A DNA stretch of 64,000 nucleotides from Leeuwenhoekiella sp. Lineage in GTDB: Bacteria > Bacteroidota > Bacteroidia > Flavobacteriales > Flavobacteriaceae. Location: NCBI GenBank assembly GCA_002708845.1, contig PAPI01000004.1:186001-250000 (forward strand), read 5' to 3'. Of the stretch, positions 60,942-64,000 are shown in pieces (the stretch's first letter is position 1; each line of letters begins with the position of its first letter). Both the position numbers and the translations under genes were made by a program. Under the pieces are notes generated by a model. That model made no database searches and had not been told where the DNA came from. It was given only the letters and a program-made list of their open reading frames with translations.

Positions 60942-61592
60942 ATGACTTTTTCTGAAGAAAACTACCTGAAATCGATCTACAGCCTGCAAAAGGAAAGTCC
61001 GAAAGGGGTAAGTACCAATGATCTGGCTCAATATCTGGAATCGAAGCCTGCATCGGTTACCGAAATGATTAAAAAACTGAATGACAAAGACCTTGTTGTT
61101 TATCAACCCTATCAGGGCGTTTTATTAAATAAAAATGGTGAAGCCATTGCCCTGAAGGTTATTCGCAAGCACCGCTTATGGGAAACCTTTCTCGCGCAAA
61201 AGCTTGATTTTAGCTGGGACGAAATTCATGACGTAGCCGAACAGCTGGAGCATATTAAGTCTGATAAACTGATACATGAGCTGGATCGCTTTTTGGGCTA
61301 TCCCAAACACGATCCGCACGGGGATCCCATCCCTGACGAGCAGGGAAATATTACCAAAGTGGAAAAAAAGCGTGTTTCACAACTGGTTGTGGGCGAAATA
61401 GGAACCTGTGTAGGGGTTAATGATACATCGTCTTCGTTTCTTCAGTTTTTAGACCAGCAGAATATCAAGTTAGGAACGGTGATTGAAGTGTTGCATCTTC
61501 AGGAGTTTGATAAGAGTATGACGGTGAAGATTGACAAACGCGAACTCATCCTGTCTCAAATTGCTACCGAAAACATTTACGTTCAAATTTAA
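60942..61592 (+). CDS. mntR: MntR/DtxR-family metal-dependent repressor
   Basis: A 216-aa DtxR-family protein: winged helix (1-65; EENYLKSIYSLQKESPKGVS, EMIKKLNDKDLVVY), dimerisation/metal domain (~70-140) with EQLEH carrying the Glu/Glu/His ligand pattern, and a C-terminal FeoA/SH3-like domain (~150-216). With Mn2+ or Fe2+ such proteins repress uptake genes. It lies 19 bp before mntH. I call it mntR on context, not on ligand residues alone; an iron-sensing role remains possible. Confidence 0.9.
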   Translation: MTFSEENYLKSIYSLQKESPKGVSTNDLAQYLESKPASVTEMIKKLNDKDLVVYQPYQGVLLNKNGEAIALKVIRKHRLWETFLAQKLDFSWDEIHDVAEQLEHIKSDKLIHELDRFLGYPKHDPHGDPIPDEQGNITKVEKKRVSQLVVGEIGTCVGVNDTSSSFLQFLDQQNIKLGTVIEVLHLQEFDKSMTVKIDKRELILSQIATENIYVQI

Positions 61593-61611
61593 TTTCGCTG
61601 CAGGCTAAAGT

Positions 61612-63477
61612 ATGAATGTCGACAAAAAATCACTGGAAGAAGTACACGGTTCGGTAAATACCGCTTCGGGCAAGAAGGGTTGGAAGCGTATTCTTGCATT
61701 TTTAGGTCCGGCCTATCTGGTGAGTGTGGGCTATATGGATCCCGGCAACTGGGCGACCGATATTGCGGGTGGAAGCCAGTTTGGCTACGCATTGCTTTGG
61801 GTGTTGTTGATGTCAAACATTATGGCGCTGCTCTTGCAAAGTCTGTGCTCCAGACTGGGTATTGTACGTGGCGTGGATTTGGCGCAGGCCTCCCGGGAAA
61901 CCTATCCATCTTTTGTGAATTTTATTCTTTGGCTGCTTGCCGAAATAGCCATTGCTGCCTGTGATCTGGCCGAGGTTATTGGGATGGCTATCGGTTTAAA
62001 TCTTTTGTTTGGTCTTCCAATTATCTGGGGTGTTTGTATTACCGTTTTGGACAGCTTTATTTTGCTCTTTTTGATTAATAAAGGCATTCGGAAGATGGAA
62101 GCCTTTATCGTCTCACTTATTTTTATCATCGGGCTTTCTTTTTTTCTGGAGATGTTCTTTGCCAAACCCGATCTGGGCGAGGTAGCCGCAGGGTTTATAC
62201 CCAGTATGCCCAACGATGCGGCGCTCTATATCGCAATTGGTATTATCGGGGCGACAGTGATGCCGCACAACTTATATCTGCATTCGTCTTTGGTACAAAC
62301 CCGTAAAATCACGCATAATCCGCGAGGAATAAAACGGGCGTTGCGTTTGAACTTCCTGGATTCGGCTATTGCGCTCAATCTGGCCTTTTTTGTAAATGCA
62401 GCGATATTGATTCTGGCGGCTTCGGTATTCTTTAAAAACGGACTTTACGAAGTGGCAGACATTACCGATGCGCATAAACTCCTGCAAGGACTTCTGGGTA
62501 CCAAATGGGCGCCTATTCTTTTTGCCGTGGCACTGATTGCAGCCGGGCAGAGTAGCACGCTTACCGGTACACTGGCCGGTCAAATCGTGATGGAAGGCTA
62601 TCTTAATTTACGGATACAACCCTGGGTGCGCCGTCTGGCAACCCGCCTGATTGCAATTATTCCTGCTTTGTTTACGGTGATTTATTTTGGAGAGCACGGC
62701 CTGGGAGAGCTACTGGTTTTAAGTCAGGTAGTACTGAGTTTGCAACTGGGATTTGCGATGATTCCGCTTATACATTTGGTGAGTGATAAAAAGAAGATGA
62801 AAGGCTACCACATTAAATGGCCTATGCGTATTGCTTCGTGGGTGATTACTCTGGTAATTGTGGTGCTGAATGCAAAACTGGTGATTGATGAGGTAACCAA
62901 ATTTATGGGAGAAGTTTCTAATCCCATATTTATCTGGTTAGGTGTGGTTCCGCTGGTTATTGGAGCCGGTATTTTGTTGATCTACATTTCCATCCAGCCT
63001 TTAATGCTCAAACGTCTCGAATTTTACAAATCGCATACGCCACACGTGCAGGCAAATTTGAGTAATCTGGCTACAACAGACGTGCATAAAAATATCGCGA
63101 TAGCGGTAGATTTCTCCTCTGCCGATCGTAAAAGTCTGGCTTTGGCCGTACAATTGGGTAAAACTGATGCGCATTATACCTTAATTCATTCGGTTGAAAG
63201 CACCGGAGCATTGGTTTACGGAAGCAGCATCAAAGATTTGGAAACCGAAAGCGATCAGGCGGTACTGGAAACTTATGCCATACAAATGCGGCAGCAAGGC
63301 TATAGCGTAGCAACCGAATTGGTATTTGGCAGTGCCAAAAAAAGCATTCCGCAACTGATAAATGCAGGAGATTACGACCTGCTTATTTTGGGTGCTCACG
63401 GGCATACCCTGTTTAAGGATCTTGTATTCGGGACTACCGTAGACCGCGTTAGACACCGGGTAAAATTCCTGTTTTAA
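61612..63477 (+). CDS. mntH: Nramp Mn2+/Fe2+ transporter with C-terminal UspA domain
   Basis: A 621-aa fusion. Residues ~25-480 are an Nramp transporter with 11 helices, metal motif MDPGNWATD (42-50) in helix 1 and MPHNLYLHSS (217-226) in helix 6. Residues ~493-621 form a universal stress protein (UspA) domain (IAIAVDFSSADRKSLALAV; the nucleotide motif ILGAHGHTLFKDLVFGTTVD). Nramp imports Mn2+ or Fe2+ with protons; the UspA part may sense ATP or regulate transport. It lies in the mntR operon. Confidence 0.94.
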   Translation: MNVDKKSLEEVHGSVNTASGKKGWKRILAFLGPAYLVSVGYMDPGNWATDIAGGSQFGYALLWVLLMSNIMALLLQSLCSRLGIVRGVDLAQASRETYPSFVNFILWLLAEIAIAACDLAEVIGMAIGLNLLFGLPIIWGVCITVLDSFILLFLINKGIRKMEAFIVSLIFIIGLSFFLEMFFAKPDLGEVAAGFIPSMPNDAALYIAIGIIGATVMPHNLYLHSSLVQTRKITHNPRGIKRALRLNFLDSAIALNLAFFVNAAILILAASVFFKNGLYEVADITDAHKLLQGLLGTKWAPILFAVALIAAGQSSTLTGTLAGQIVMEGYLNLRIQPWVRRLATRLIAIIPALFTVIYFGEHGLGELLVLSQVVLSLQLGFAMIPLIHLVSDKKKMKGYHIKWPMRIASWVITLVIVVLNAKLVIDEVTKFMGEVSNPIFIWLGVVPLVIGAGILLIYISIQPLMLKRLEFYKSHTPHVQANLSNLATTDVHKNIAIAVDFSSADRKSLALAVQLGKTDAHYTLIHSVESTGALVYGSSIKDLETESDQAVLETYAIQMRQQGYSVATELVFGSAKKSIPQLINAGDYDLLILGAHGHTLFKDLVFGTTVDRVRHRVKFLF

Positions 63478-63496
63478 TAGCATAAAATTATATACT

Positions 63497-64000
63497 ATGA
63501 ATGAGATTATCGATTATTTTGAAAGCCTTGATCCTGTAATGGGAGCCTTTTTGGCAACGCTCTTTACCTGGGGTGTTACCGCTTTGGGAGCGTCTTTGGT
63601 ATTTTTCTTTAAGGGGATGAACCGCAAGGTTTTTGACGCGATGCTGGGTTTTGCCGGAGGCGTAATGGTTGCTGCAAGCTTCTGGAGTTTACTGGCGCCC
63701 GGGATTGAGATGAGTCCGGGAGAGGGTTTTGTCAAAGTGATCCCGGCGGCAATAGGCTTTGGTTTAGGAGCCTTATTTCTGTTTGGCCTCGACAAGTTTT
63801 TACCCCATTTACACGTGAATTTTAAAGAAGAGGAAAAGGAAGGCGTGCGTAGTCCCTGGCATAAGTCGGTTTTATTGACTTTGGCGATTACCTTACACAA
63901 CATTCCTGAAGGTTTGGCCGTGGGTGTACTCTTTGGCGGTGTGGCGGCCGGTTTTGATGGGGCAACCATTGGAGGCGCTGTGGCGCTTGCGATAGGAATT
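63497..64000 (+). CDS. ZIP-family metal transporter, 3' end outside window
   Basis: The first 168 residues are visible: helices TLFTWGVTALGASLVFFF, MLGFAGGVMVAASFWSLLAP, and the ZIP signature LHNIPEGLAVGVLFGG with the metal-binding His, Asn and Glu intact. It resembles the ZIP11/ZupT branch. It follows mntH by 19 bp, so it likely belongs to the MntR-regulated operon and imports Zn2+, Mn2+ or Fe2+. Confidence 0.92.
   Translation, partial: MNEIIDYFESLDPVMGAFLATLFTWGVTALGASLVFFFKGMNRKVFDAMLGFAGGVMVAASFWSLLAPGIEMSPGEGFVKVIPAAIGFGLGALFLFGLDKFLPHLHVNFKEEEKEGVRSPWHKSVLLTLAITLHNIPEGLAVGVLFGGVAAGFDGATIGGAVALAIGI

Overview
The window looks like chromosomal DNA from a marine-type member of the Flavobacteriaceae (Bacteroidota). 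Direct evidence: start-proximal promoters with the Bacteroidota -7 element TAnnTTTG, no strong Shine-Dalgarno tracts, two large secreted proteins with type IX secretion (T9SS) C-terminal domains, many lipoproteins with a short lipobox, a carotenoid lycopene cyclase, and a CarboxypepD_reg/TonB-dependent receptor. The exact genus cannot be read from the sequence. I see no rRNA, tRNA, CRISPR array, phage or recognisable insertion sequence.

Layout. 1-433 holds a truncated DUF559 endonuclease-fold gene with outward-facing palindromic repeats at both ends. 480-11522 is a heme-synthesis region (hemC, hemA, an AraC regulator, hemH, hemJ) interrupted by a ThuA lipoprotein, a RelE/ParE toxin-antitoxin pair, a MATE exporter and a large BNR/sortilin-like secreted protein. 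11553-13909 has a sensor kinase and a crotonase. 14.0-17.0 kb is an AT-rich accessory island: an EVE-domain protein, a small two-helix membrane protein and a NACHT NTPase, the best candidate here for a defence system. 17-28 kb is housekeeping: PA0069-type radical SAM protein, M23 peptidase, acyl-CoA dehydrogenase, two FKBP lipoproteins, a ZIP transporter, CbpA/CbpM chaperones, a THI5-like binding protein, an aldo/keto reductase, an OmpA lipoprotein and exonuclease III. 28.6-50 kb holds large envelope proteins between housekeeping genes (glycyl-tRNA synthetase, ComF, a nitrilase-family enzyme, cold-shock protein, ClC channel, bacilliredoxin, TerB/DnaJ protein).

49.8-55.9 kb is a heavy-metal efflux operon: a His-rich periplasmic protein, a CusA-type RND pump fused to a TolC-type channel, and a CusB-type adaptor. 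The pump gene carries one in-frame TAG at codon 578 where relatives have Gln, so it is probably broken. 58-64 kb is a metal-uptake module: a TonB receptor and thioredoxin-like protein face away from an MntR/DtxR repressor, an MntH transporter with a C-terminal UspA domain, and a ZIP transporter that runs off the window. The 93-bp divergent promoter contains one palindrome placed to control both directions.

Beyond genes, two intergenic elements (41084-41183 and 44439-44603) share three sequence blocks in the same order and keep a closing helix through different bases, suggesting a dispersed structured-RNA or repeat family. A second family of short palindromes with a G-rich tail recurs at least four more times away from the DUF559 gene.
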